From Clusia tigrina (taxonomy: Eukaryota > Arthropoda > Insecta > Diptera > Clusiidae), in NCBI GenBank assembly GCA_920105625.2, contig OV050030.1, positions 68,353,807-68,417,806 on the forward strand: a stretch of DNA of 64,000 bases, given 5' to 3'. Below are positions 33,058 to 44,300 of this stretch, piece by piece. The position numbers were made by a program, and so were the translations under genes. The notes below the pieces were generated by a model, which was given only the letters and a program-made list of their open reading frames with translations, made no database searches and was not told the origin of the DNA. Each line of letters opens with the position of its first letter. The stretch's first letter is position 1.

Positions 33058-33557
33058 CATTGGCAGGATTTGGTCAGGTTGTATCTCAAGTGATATCCAT
33101 CTTCACCACGGCAGAACATAAGCGGATATTGTAGTGAGTCATACGATCGATGAGTTTCACTGATTCGCTCTAATGCATCTCCAGCTCGACGTTTAATAAC
33201 AATATCACGGGATTCTAAATTATCGCCAACAACAACAATTGATATTTCATCTGCCGTCGGTGCATTATATTGCCGTTCATGCGTGCCTGCTGGTCGTTTG
33301 TCCGCTTTTATGACGATTCTGTGATCATCAGATGGCATCCTTTCTAACGAAGTTTTGCATAATCGAATTAGTTCTTTGTATTCATGCAACATTTCTTGCA
33401 ATTGCTGCACAATTTCTCTCTTCGTCGCATTGAAAATTGCACAACGTCGATTCACTTCTTCATTTGAATCTCCAAAGAAACATATTTGGAGATATTTGTG
33501 ATCTTGATCAGGATGCGGCAACAGCGATCCAGCAAGATGATAAATTTGCCCGTGAAT

Positions 33558-33636
33558 CTGTATAGTTGCAGACAAATATGTTAATTTCTGTATTTTATTG
33601 GCGAGATAATAAGTGTTAGATTGTTGGTGAACTAAC
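33558..33636 (-). other. Probable intron 1 of Helitron gene (79 bp)
   Basis: Minus strand TTCAAG|GTTAGT ... CTATACAG|ATTCAC. Removing it joins NYNPTFK to IHGQIYHLAGSLLP in one frame, which is the continuous order expected in Helitron proteins (NPTF+.xGQ+YH..G.L.P). Confidence 0.75.
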
Positions 33637-34250
33637 CTTGAATGTGGGATTGTAATTATGTTCATTCACAATTTCCCCACCAAACGACGTCATTTGAAAA
33701 CAATCGCTAAACATCTTGGAATTTTGTAAAAAATGATTCGAATTTGGTGATTCACCGTAAAGCAACGACCGCAATGGCTCTGGTGGATTAAATAACTCTG
33801 GTAATTTCACTTTGCCGCTTGCGCAACACAATCCAGCCGGTTCTTTGGAAATTTCAGTGCATCGCAATGCGGGCAAACGACAGACATCGAACCAAATCGA
33901 ACTGATGCGTGCGCACCGTATTCAATGTCCGGCTCATATCGAAAGGCTGCACGTTCGATATTCAAATTAGGCAATCGTTGTTGTTGCTGGCGTTGTCGGT
34001 GAGCAGCCAAACGTTGTTCTCTTGCTTCATGAATTTCCTGAGCACGAACTTGTCTTCTTCTCAATCGTTGTTGCTCATTGTAAACTTCGTGAGCCTCTTG
34101 TGACTGTCACGCACGATGTTCAATCATTCCGATTCGAGCAGATTCCCTTGCAGTAGCATTTTCCTCTTCCGTACGACGTGCTGTATAATTACGTTGGTCC
34201 GTAGTACGTCGGAAACGCCGACCGATATTAGCGCGACTTCTTTGTGGCAT

Positions 34251-35134
34251 CGTAACAAATTTCAATCTGTAATTGATCACTTTGTATGAAACACACATAA
34301 AGTTTTCACGGAATAATTTTCAATAATTTACCTTTTGAATAGCCGAAATAAAGAAAGCAAATGACCGAAATTGAACGATTCAAATAATTTACAAATCAGC
34401 TGAAGAAATAACACAAATAAATTCCAATGGAAATGAGGTTGGGTATTCACCAACAAACGAAAATAATGAACTCACTTTTTTTGTTTGAAATGTCAATAAT
34501 TTCACTCAAAAACTGATGATCCACAGATTTAAAATCAAATATTTCGTGAATGTAAACATTTTAACATTTGAATGTAATGAATTTAACTCGAGAAATCAAT
34601 TAAAATTTGGAAAAATGTCAGAAAGTCAATTGACCGTGTCCGCACTGTTCGAATAAACAAATCAGAAAGAACAAAACATATACGCAGCTCTCAAAATAAA
34701 TAAGCGTCTACAGCTCCATCTGTTGAGTTATTGGAGTATCTGTCAGTGCTTACAACACCAATATGAAACTAAATGTGCGCGTGCAACACCACGCACATAC
34801 AAAAAAAAATGAGAACAAAAAGTGAGATTAGGTTTTTCCAATTTTCGAATTTTCCGAATTTTCCGACTTTTCCGAATGTTTTGAGATCGATACATTTGCA
34901 AGAACCAATTGGAAAAAAAAAATTTGAAAGTAAAAAATGTTTGTATGGAAAAAAGTCCTTTTTGGAATTTTTAAATTTTCCGACTTTTCTTCCGGAAAAG
35001 TATAAGGTTTTTTTTATTTCTAAACCTTCCCAGATCCACAACGAACAACCTCTGAAAATACCATCAAGATTGGTCCAGCCGCTCTCGAGCCTTAGCGTCA
35101 CTAACAAACAATCATTAATTTTTTTATATATAGA
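34251..35134. other. Helitron 5' non-coding region
   Basis: No frame with motifs. The phrase AATTTTCCGA or close variants recurs several times (34841-34875, 34972-34996). The region after 35080 is the conserved 5' end with CTCGAGAGCGGCTGGACC on the minus strand. Confidence 0.6.
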
Positions 35135-35360
35135 TGTAAATATATTGACGCTGCAAAGCTAATCACAAGAAATTAGGACGACCAGGTAAAGGCCTCCCTC
35201 CATAATAATCAACTCAAGGTATCATACCGAAGATTACCGTAGATATGCCCCTAATGATAATTTATGAAGAAAACTTCCGCAATGTTGAACTCGCACGCAC
35301 ATGGAAAGGTATTTCGAAGTCGATTTCACCCGACTTCAGACTTCTTTACTTGTTTTTATC
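35135..35360 (+). repeat. CACGCCCAC repeat, right part split by Helitron
   Basis: Resumes with TGTAAATATATTGACGCTGCAAAGC, CACAAGAAATTAGGACGACCAG, ACTCAAGGTATCATACCGAAGATTACCGTAGATATG, AATGTTGAACTCGCACGCACA, then the terminal hairpin GAAGTCGATTTC...GACTTCAGACTTC and TTTACTTGTTTTT. Confidence 0.75.
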
Positions 35361-38300
35361 TCATGTGATGAAGTTGGCTGCATTATTAATAGATTCAAAT
35401 GTATGGGCACGCTAACTCTCATGTAAGACATTAACTTGGTTTGTACAATACCAATCGATCACGTATCGCCTGTGTGAAACTCGCAAAAGAATCTCAGAGC
35501 TTTGCAAAAATTTTAGGTTAACTATATACTTCTACGAAACAACCGGCATATTTGTTTTTTTACGCAATTGTCGAATTTTCGTCCACTGACGTATTTTAAA
35601 TATGATGAAATATCTAACTCCTTAATGAGTTTGGTTGTAACCTCCACTGGAAAACGCTTGACTTGGTGCGTTTATACGTTAATGTTAGGAGCGCTACTTT
35701 CTTAGCTTTTTCGACTGAATTTATTTTAAACAGCAGCATATAAACAAAAGAAAAAGGAGTGAATAATAAACCTGCAAAAAAGTCAGCCATAAAACACCTT
35801 GTATATCTTTAACTTTAAAAGTTAATAGCTGTCCTCCTTTGTTATTTTATTTATATGTACTGTTGCTGATGTCTCTTACACACTTATATGACTAATATAT
35901 AAATTGTGTTAGCATTGCTATTGTGCTTTTCCTTACGCCTAATCTAAATACCTTTCTAATTTTCGTATTTAAGTTTTATTCACGTACCAAAATTTCAATC
36001 AGAGTTTCGTTCTGTTTTTATTTGATTGAAACACATTCATATTTAATTTAAAGCATATTTGTCGGTTAGTGTAAAATAGCGCTCATAGTGGAAGTTTGGT
36101 GCTCACTTTTTTGCGGATAAACATTACAAATGTACATTGCCGCAAAAATTTATTTTTATATCACGAGTAGCTGTGGTCATTGAAAATCACCAAACGAACG
36201 TATATGGATATTTACACGGATATTTTTTATAAATATGTAGAGTTCTTTCGAATTTGCACGATTTCTAATTGAATTTTGCTGTGATATCTAGACTAGTCCT
36301 TTTCTGTAATGTGATTGAAGAAAGTTCGGGGTGGTGCAGGATGGTTCAGTACTGTTAGAACACAAAATTAGAGTGCATGAATCAGAAAATTTCGGTGGTC
36401 ACATTTGAGAACCAAACTACATTTTATGTATCCATCTCACATTTCAAAACAATCCTCCCAAAAATTAACAATTCAAGGTCGCAAGAGAAGAATTTATTAA
36501 AAACCATTTTGGAAGTGCTATCGATATCGACGATAAATGACTGTATTGTAGTTGGAATTATTAAAAATAATATTCGATGTTAATTTAAAAGTTTCCATTA
36601 TTTGTTTAGGTGATTTATAGGCAACTGATATGATCTTGGAAATAAGTCACTGGGTAGGCAGTGTCACCTGATTTTTTTTTTCAGCCATATAATATTTACG
36701 CAAAACTATTTCCGGTCTATTGATGAAAGCCACAACATATTTTATAGGTATTATTTGATATACGTAATGTAACGTATGTAACGGTTTAAAGCAATTGATT
36801 AAATATTAAGTTTTTAGATAGAGAGATGGCTGTACAATCACAAACAATGTTTGTTGCCGTCCTGTTGTCCTCCCTACGAAGAAATTCCGTCTTAAAAGTC
36901 TGCATGAAATTACATAAGTAATATTTTGTCTAAGAATAAGATTAATGTGCATGGTCCATCTCTACCAATAACTAAATCGTCGCATTCGATGGTCTTATAG
37001 ATTTCAAAGCATAATTGTGGGTAGAAAGTTCGGGTTGACTCCTTGAATTAATTTACACAAAAGCATCCTAGCTCGACGATTATAATTTTAAAAAAAATTA
37101 AGAAAACATTTTATAATATTTGTTAATAAAACTGGACGATTATTTAATTTTTCTGAATATCTACAATAGCTTATATTTAAAAAGTAACGCTATCAGTTTG
37201 TAGTTTATAAAACAAATCCTTTTTTCTATTTTTAATAATTATATTAAGATTATAATTTTTGTAATATATAAAAGGAATGTACTTATCCTCAATAGCCATA
37301 TTCTCGTAGCCATTTCGTTGTATTTTAGCCAAATATCAAGCTGTTTTACTAAAATTGTTGTAGGATTATTATTACGAAAATCATCATACAAGAATTTTAA
37401 AAATTGTTTCTCTATTGTGTGAATATGTTTCAGAGCAAAATATAGATGATCTGAAAGAAGTGAAATGGAGTATATCTAGAAGTTAGAAGTTTAGTATGTA
37501 TCCAACTATTAGGATGTATTTTAGTGGACTTACTTTGGATTAGGGAATTTTTCAATTAATTCATATAATAAACGTTTAATGAAATTTAATTTTCTTGTAA
37601 TGAAACTTATTTGTAATGAAATTATAATGGAAAGAGCATTTTTTTAATACAATTGAAAACATATGGTTCATGGTTCAATGGATTAATAAATTGACCTTAA
37701 AATTATGGCTTATCGTCAGATTTTATACCCTTTTAAATATGTTAGCTATTAAAACGCGTGTGTTGCCAATAACTAGACGCCTGAGTTGAAATTTATTACT
37801 TTATTGTTAATTCTACAAGTGGCATCTAATTTTTTAATGGTTTCTTTCCTAGTTTTTCTTATTTTGTATCTATTCTCATTTTCCTACTATATAAGTGTCA
37901 AAATAGATAGTCTCTATTATACGAGTATAATAAATATTATCTAATGTGAAAAAAGTTCGGTATCCACTTACTTATGTTTATGTATATATATAATCATAGA
38001 TTCAATTTATAGGAAATATTTGTTTAACTTGATTTTAAAATGTATGTTAAAAATAGAAGATTTTTAGAAAAACCCGTTCCACATAATCATCCACCAAACT
38101 GCAAACATTATAATTTGAGCTGAGTAGCTAATAATGGGTATTAGTGCAGCCCACTCTTTCAAATACCAACTGGTTTCTCTCTGCTTCCCCGCCTTGCTTT
38201 ATAAAACAATTGATGTCAGCTCCCTCTTTTCTTTTAATAAGCAAAAATAGTTTTCTATTCCCCCGATGCAATTTACACTTAGATGCTTGAATTCGCTGTT

Positions 38301-38433
38301 CTACGAAGAACTTAAGGCGGAATGCACACATTCGAACAACAGTAGTTACAAATATTCTCTTTGATTAAGAGTTTAATCTAATATCTACAAATACCAAAAA
38401 ACAAAAAGAAATCAACCAAACATTCATTTTCAG
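35361..38433. other. 3-kb AT-rich stretch without recognisable gene
   Basis: Probably intergenic or a large intron 5' of the host gene. A 68-codon plus frame at 36377-36583 and a 67-codon minus frame at 38128-38331 have no motifs. Missing 5' exon(s) of the host gene, with signal peptide, should be here or further left, but I could not identify them. Confidence 0.45.
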
Positions 38434-38715
38434 ATTTTAATCAAACGCCATTTACATTAGAATTGCGACCTCCATTCGTCGCTGATGCTGCTGCAACTCT
38501 TGGTGACAATGTAAATGCTGATAATGACGCTTTCAGCAAAAATCCCTCAGCTATCGATAGCTATGGCAATCCAATTGAAAAATTGATTCCCATTCAAACG
38601 CTTGATGGTAGAAAAGTGGTTAGCACTCATGGTTTCCAATTCGAAATACCAACTTATGCCTCTGGCATAACAGAAATTATGATGCCTGCAGATGATTTAC
38701 TGCCACCATTCTTTG
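38434..38715 (+). CDS. Host gene exon A: modular DLLPP protein
   Basis: Splice acceptor CATTTTCAG ends at 38433, donor G|GTGAGT at 38715/38716. Translates in phase 1 as DFNQTPFTLELRPPFVADAA, GNPIEKLIPIQTLDGRKV, THGFQFEIPTYASGITEI, MMPADDLLPPFF. The exon starts with the same DF as the last exon and ends with the DLLPP motif found three more times in the next exon. No transmembrane segment. The frame has no ATG at its start, so an upstream exon is required. Function unknown; composition suggests a secreted or cuticle/matrix protein. Confidence 0.75.
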
Positions 38716-39167
38716 GTGAGTTAATCACAAAGTTAAATAGAGCTACATCTTTTTACCATATTAGCAACTGTCAACAAAATGATAACATAAGCAGCGGTGC
38801 TAATATAATCAATTACGATTACGTAATGTTGATGACGATGCTGTGGCTGCGGCTGTGTACAATAGACAAAACATGTTAAGCGAGTTTAGCGAGAACATTA
38901 ACTACCCATACCATACTATGCACCATATAAAAACCTTTATTATGGCAATAAGCTTGCCAAACCAAAGCATCTTCTTTTCTAGTTATTAATTATGAAAAAA
39001 CAGCGTATAAACTACACTAACACCATCCATAAATCGCAACCTTTACAAAAAATCACTGGTCATAAAGCTAAGCCTATATCCACAACAAATTTAAACTCAT
39101 GCTGAAACTCGCTTTCAAACTGTTAAAGCTCAAGTATTTAACTTTGCTTTTTCAACCATCACTTCAG

Positions 39168-41381
39168 ACGCTCTCCCTTCTCCCATTTGTATTGATAATT
39201 TTAACTACCCCAATGCTCCCACTGATATGCTCATTATTAATCGTATAGCTGCTAAATACCAAATTCCAATTAATACCTTAGATCCTATTGCTGTTGCACT
39301 GCCGAATGTTTCGGCGGAGGTGAAACCAACGAGCTCTGGATTGAACGCTTCGGATGAGATCTCCTCTGTAGATATCGAAAGTGTGAAATTATCAGAACTA
39401 AAGCCAGGTAGCCAGCCACAATATGAAAGAAACAGTGACCTACCGCAATATATCTTAGATTTACATGATCCTGACATTGGTGGTCCAGTTGAATATATGC
39501 CAATTATTAATGGAGCTGCTTTAAATGTTCTAGCGTGGGACCTATTGCCACCTCGCAATAGTGAACCAACTACATACGATTCTTCAAAAGATGTTAAAAA
39601 TGCAAGTTTTTCTATAACCGAAGATCAGGCTGACTTAATTGGGCTGAAAACTCAATTAACGATACAGCCAACTGGCGCTAGTAGCGACACCCGATTTGGC
39701 TTCCAACAAACCGATAAAAGCGATGAGCTCATTGAAAATAGTGCAAACTTGTCTACGAAATCGAAGAATCAACAAAATTATCGCGGTAGCGCTTATTACT
39801 CAAGCACCACACCTACATCTACAACTAATGAATCAAAACGGGTCCTCACAACAATCACAACGATGAGAACAACAAGTCAAAATTTCGCACCTAAACCAAC
39901 ACACCGCGCAAGTAAAGCTACCACAACTACACCAGAAACACCACTCTCTACTACAGACACTCTGAGCCCTACGGAATTCTATAAATTAGAACCTGGCGAT
40001 TCGAACACACTTCCGTCATGGTTATCAAGCATTGATGATGATGATTTGGATGTGGCTGTAACTTTTGTAGTACCTTCAGATTTAAATGAGTACAATCATA
40101 CAATTGATCGAGATTTGCTACCACCACTGGAACCTTTTGTCGATTTGAATATTATACAACTACCTTCACCTGAAGATTCCACCACAGAATCAACTTTATC
40201 AACAAGACATACAACCACCACAAGAATGCCACAACACCCTACAACTACTACCACAAGATCACATTGGATTCGCGCTCAACACACAACAACACAAAACACG
40301 AATACCTACAATAATCGTTTCACTTCCAATCATATTGCATCTTCCGATTTTACAAATCCTCAGTTAAGCATGCACACAGTTAAATTAAGCACCGACATCA
40401 CAACTTCAACCGCACAGATACCTGAAACAATTTTCTTCCAGCAACAAAATCCATTTAATAAAAATGGTCATATTACCGCTACAGATACCGTTTCCAAAGC
40501 TGTACTAGTTTTGGGGGGTCAAACTATTGCCAACCCCGAACCCCATACAAATCCTTTCTTGCCAGCGCTTAACCGTGGCGCCTATGATGCAGAACCAAAG
40601 TCAATTTCTAAGAATACAGACCTATCAACAATAAGGAATACAAATACAACTACAACAACAACTACGGCACCTAAGTCTAGTGAGGAGAATCCTTTCGATT
40701 CAGCGACCCTTCCTACATGGTTAAGCGATTTCGATTACCCAAATATTGGGCCAGGAATACCATTCATGTATAATCATTCAGATTCCAAATCACCTGTGTC
40801 CAACGATCTTTTACCACCCTTAATTCCTGATCCTTTAGCAACTGAAATCTCTAAATCTATGTTCATAACTCCCTCTCCTTCATCTTTTATCATGTTCAAT
40901 CAACACACACAAAATCTCGCACATCAAGCAATCTCTACCACACCTGCCACCTTTTCATTTCCATCAAAAGTTATGCTACCGCTTCCTTCCATAGAATCCA
41001 ATCAAAATGAAAATGCGATTTCTCGGCCGCCTATAATTTTCATGCCGCCACCCGCCGCTGAGAACCAGTACAAGGACGACGCAAATGAAGCCAAAGACAA
41101 TGCAATTGCTAACTCAACAACTAACAAAACCTCATTCAGTTCAAATAAAAATTTTTCAGCTCCATTTGAGCCAACAACAGCTTCTGGGCCCACAAAGACC
41201 CCAGCAAGTACTAACCAAGAGATGTTTCCACCCTTTTCGGACAGCAATACACCACCAAAGATCACTTTTACAAAAAGCGATGATGGCAAAGTCATAACGA
41301 ACAATGTGTTCTTGCAGGGAACAGGTACTCAGTCGGCATCTAAACCCTTTGGATTCGAAACTTTTAATACTCAACAAAGAG
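39168..41381 (+). CDS. Host gene exon B: Thr-rich linkers with three DLLPP modules
   Basis: Acceptor CACTTCAG ends at 39167, donor GAG|GTAAGT at 41381/41382; phase 1 at both ends, matching exons A and C. About 738 codons. Modules: residues 71-109 of the frame from 39227 (DLPQYILDLHDPDIGG ... AWDLLPP, 39437-39553), NTLPSWLSSIDDDD ... DRDLLPP (40004-40126), ATLPTWLSDFDYPNIGPG ... SNDLLPP (40702-40818). Between modules are mucin-like Thr/Ser/Pro stretches such as TTTTTTAPKSS and TTTRMPQHPTTTTT, likely O-glycosylated if secreted. No stop or frameshift over 2.2 kb, unlike the transposons around it, so it is a real, constrained gene. I do not recognise a named family. Confidence 0.85.
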
Positions 41382-41980
41382 GTAAGTTATATAACCTGAT
41401 GACTTCTACATATTAAAATATAGGATATAATGATAGTCTGATATCTATAATAAATATCTAAACGATTAACGTTTAAATTATTTCAAACAACATGTCTGGT
41501 CGTTGCTAGAATGTCTTTATTTCATTCTACCAACTAAAAGATGAATAATGAATGTCGTATGGGTTGTACTGTATGCCTGATCACAGCCTTGATAAAGAGA
41601 TTATTTTATTTTCGATTTTGCAATTACAATTTCTTAATGAAAGTAAATGAAGCCCGAAAAATAAATTTAACAATTTTCCAATGAACATTTTTATTTATCA
41701 ATGACATCAGATTTCAGATCATGTTTAGCACTTAGCTATTATAATAACATTTTAAGAAATAAATTATGGAGATGTAGTGCATATTGTCATATTATGTACA
41801 GTTATTAAAAAAATATTATTATTATATAATTAATATACTAACTTCGGTGCTAAAAACTTTTTTCAAATCCGATGGTAGAATTCTATCTATGCGATTTTCA
41901 CAGTAGTATTGCCACTATACAAAGCATTAAATTTGTCAAATCATAAATATATGTAAACTCTTCTCATTCCAATTCCGCAG
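41382..41980 (+). other. Intron between exons B and C
   Basis: 599 bp, GTAAGT ... CCAATTCCGCAG. Strongly AT-rich, no feature inside. Confidence 0.75.
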
Positions 41981-42465
41981 ATTTCCAAGCAATACATACG
42001 AATCAATTTTTCTCTACTAGTGCAGCTACATTCACTACCTCTAGTTCTTCGGAAATGAACAATGTACCTAATTCAAGTGTGCACCAATCAACTGTCACTA
42101 CAAGGAGTGGTTCAAGTAAAGGTTCAACTACTGTTAGCGCTGGCGTTGGTGGGAAATATACTGGTGGTTTTGGTGGTGCTCAAGGTGTTTTAGGTCACGG
42201 AAAAGTAGGCTATGCTGTTCAACGCGATGGTTCAATACGTGATCCAGACCACACTTACCGCCAACCTACCCGAAATACTGATGCTCTATTAGTACCAACT
42301 CCTTCTAAACCACCGAAAGCCGTATCACCTGAAATCACCGGTTTTGGTAACTACGCGAGTGCAGCTGACACATACAGTGGTTCCGACACCCATAAATATC
42401 TTGGTGATTTTGGCGGACCGCCGGGGGTTCTATGCCCTTACGATAATGTTAAAGGTACAAAATAA
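41981..42465 (+). CDS. Host gene last exon C: Gly-rich C-terminus
   Basis: After the acceptor at 41980: DFQAIHTNQFFSTSAATF, then Ser/Thr-rich, then GGKYTGGFGGAQGVLGHGKVGYAVQRDG, and near the end THKYLGDFGGPPGVLCPYDNVKGTK before TAA. The two KY(T/L)G(G/D)FGG(A/P)(Q/P)GVL blocks are an internal duplication. Gly-rich FGG repeats are common in insect cuticular and extracellular matrix proteins, which is the only functional hint. Polyadenylation signals of AATAAA type follow in the 3' AT-rich DNA (for example near 42740). Confidence 0.82.
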
Positions 42466-43187
42466 TAAATTCTTCATGTCTTCGTGTTAAAACTTGTCCG
42501 AACTTTATATGGGAATTCAATTAATTTTAATTAAATTATTTATGTGAAATTACGTTTTAATTGTAAAGTACTCGTATTTAAAATAAACAGTTGTAAACAA
42601 TTTAAAAAGTAAATGAAAACCCTCTCCGCTTACGAATTGGATATCAATTTAATTAAGCACTTTTAAATTTTGTTCGTCAATTATAAAAAATATTGTTATG
42701 TAATTCTGAATGGATTTTATATAAATATTCAAAAATTAAATAAATAAATAATTCGAAGTTTATATTGCATTTATTATGTTTTCTAAAAATAATTTAGAAA
42801 AAAATAGTTTTTTAGTCTTTTAGCGACTAAAAGAGCTGTTTCCCCAAAAAATCAAATCGTCCATTGCAGTTGTGTTTTATGGTAAGTTAGTGTCAGTGTT
42901 CCAATACCAAAGTTGAAATAGCCTAGCGGTTTTTTAAAAAAGAACTCAGATTTTATTAGTCATATATCAGTCTGCAGAACCTCACAAGTAATTATTCAAA
43001 ATTTTTATCATGCTGAACTTTGTTTGATATTCTGTGCATAACTTGAAAAGATTTAATTCATTGGACTTTTCACCGCATGGTGGTAAATAATAAAATGTAA
43101 ACAGTAATCAGATGTTTAGTGCAACCACAGACAACTTAGGTATATATTGTGTTCAATGGAGTCTTCAACAAAGTAAGTATTTCATTT
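42466..43187 (+). other. 3' UTR and intergenic spacer of host gene
   Basis: AT-rich, with AAATAAATAAATAATTC near 42740 as possible poly-A signal. No other gene before the copia element. Confidence 0.5.
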
Positions 43188-43192
43188 GTTTT

Positions 43193-43374
43193 TGTTGGGA
43201 TTTTAGTTATGTTCGAAGTTAAAGTTTTTATTCAGAACTAAATTATGATACAGAATGTTACAAAAGTAAGAAGTAAGAAGTAAGAAGAGAAAAGAAAAGT
43301 GTGATCATTTACTTTAAGACGGATGTTGCCAGATTATTATATTTAGCTTATATTACAAGCAAACAATTTCAACA
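43193..43374 (-). repeat. Copia 3' LTR (182 bp)
   Basis: Contains three copies of a 7-bp GTAAGAA unit (about 43265-43288). Confidence 0.93.
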
Positions 43375-44300
43375 CTTCTTCTTAAGCTACATATTATATG
43401 ATTACAAGTATGTTTACGTTAAACCAAGAACTTTAACAAATCCATTCTGCTTTTGTTTACATAAACATTTGGTAAAAATATCGGCAACATTATTATCCGT
43501 TGATACATATTTTAATTCAATTTCATTTGTTTCAACTTTTTCTCTTATAAAATGGTACTTAATATCTATGTGTTTAGTGCGTTTGTGATGAACTGGGGTT
43601 CGAGCTATACTTTGTGCACTTATATTATCCCCATAGATTGTCATTGGTTCAGAGCTCGACCATCTTATTTCGGCAAGTAGTCTGCGTAAATAAATGGCTT
43701 CTTTGGCAGCTGCCGTTAAGGCAACGTATTCGGCTTATGTGCTGCTTAATGCGATGCTTTGCTTCGATGATGCCCATGAAAAGGCACTGCTTCCCAAAAT
43801 AAATATGTAGCCAGAGTAGGATTTCCTATCTACCTGGTTATTAGCCCAATCTGCATCTGCAAACCCGTTCACTGGCTCGTTTGATTTGCGGTATACGATA
43901 CTTAGATTTATGGTACCGGAGAGGTATCGTAAAACGTGCTTAGCCTCGTGCTCGGCATGTGGGTCGGTATTTCGCTGTGACAATTTGCTTATAGCGTGCA
44001 TAATGTCAGGGCGGCTCAAAACTGCTAAGTACATAAGAGAACCAATTAGCGATTGGTATTGTGGCACACACATTATTGTTACTACAGCCCACTTGAAAAC
44101 CTGGGTCAAGTGGTGTCGAGACCGGACGACAGTGTTGCATACTATAGCTGTCAAGAAGTTTCCTGATGTATTTCTTTTGGCTCAAGTAAAAGGCGCCTTG
44201 TTTACCTTCTCGATGAATTTCCATGCCGAGAAAAAAATTTAATTGACCACCATCTTGCATCTCAAACTTGGAAGCGATCATCTGCTTAATTTCGCTGATT
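43375..44300 (-). pseudogene. pol: Copia RNase H and RT C-terminus
   Basis: 43735-44154: YQSLIGSLMYLAVLSRPDIMHAISKLSQ and LRYLSGTINLSIVYRKS (RT/RNase H connection), GFADADWANNQVDRKSYSGYIF (RNase H first Asp). 43414-43644 continues EIELKYVSTDNNVADIFTKCL and the end of the protein. Frames are separated by a stop near 43737. Confidence 0.92.

Larger units (their letters stand above)
29720..34250 (-). pseudogene. Helitron Rep/helicase protein gene
   Basis: Starts at ATG 34250 (MPQRSRANIGRRFRR). N-terminal Cys motif CPHCDALKF..LCCASGKVKL (33810-33880). Helitron-like N domain with MNFYAYRLMIREGVDNHLLRYR and FIRFNQTKLRSEEYIHLRDA. Rep HUH motif GLPHAHILLWM near 32440, the two Tyr in MKYVCKYVKKGSD near 32030. 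Helicase: Walker A GGTGKT (residues 165-170 of the frame 29997-31469), VWDECTMAHK (Walker B), LLAGDFRQTLPVI, and at 29780-30007 NRSQGHSVEVCGINPEMPFFSHGQLYVAC. Damage: TGA near 34106, frameshifts near 33860, 33070, 32650, 32150, 31480, 30005, TAA at about 29778. Two introns appear present (separate entries). Confidence 0.9.
29584..35134 (-). mobile_element. Autonomous-type Helitron, decayed
   Basis: 5.55 kb. Minus-strand 5' end TCTATATATAAAAAAATTAATG (starting at 35134, preceded by A) and 3' end hairpin followed by CTAG (29584-29587, followed by T) fit the Helitron rule of 5' TC, 3' CTRR, insertion between A and T without target duplication. Encodes Rep and PIF1-type helicase on the minus strand. 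Host site is a CACGCCCAC repeat. Confidence 0.93.

Noticed and set aside
34773..35162. 129-codon plus frame in the Helitron 5' region
   Set aside because: Phe/Lys-rich product of repeated AATTTTCCGA strings with no domain; AT-driven.
36377..36583. Candidate 5' exon of the host gene
   Set aside because: No signal peptide, no phase-1 donor and no DF/DLLPP features; cannot be supported.
39205..39558. Minus-strand frames opposite the host gene
   Set aside because: Shadow frames of a Thr-rich coding strand, no splice or motif support.
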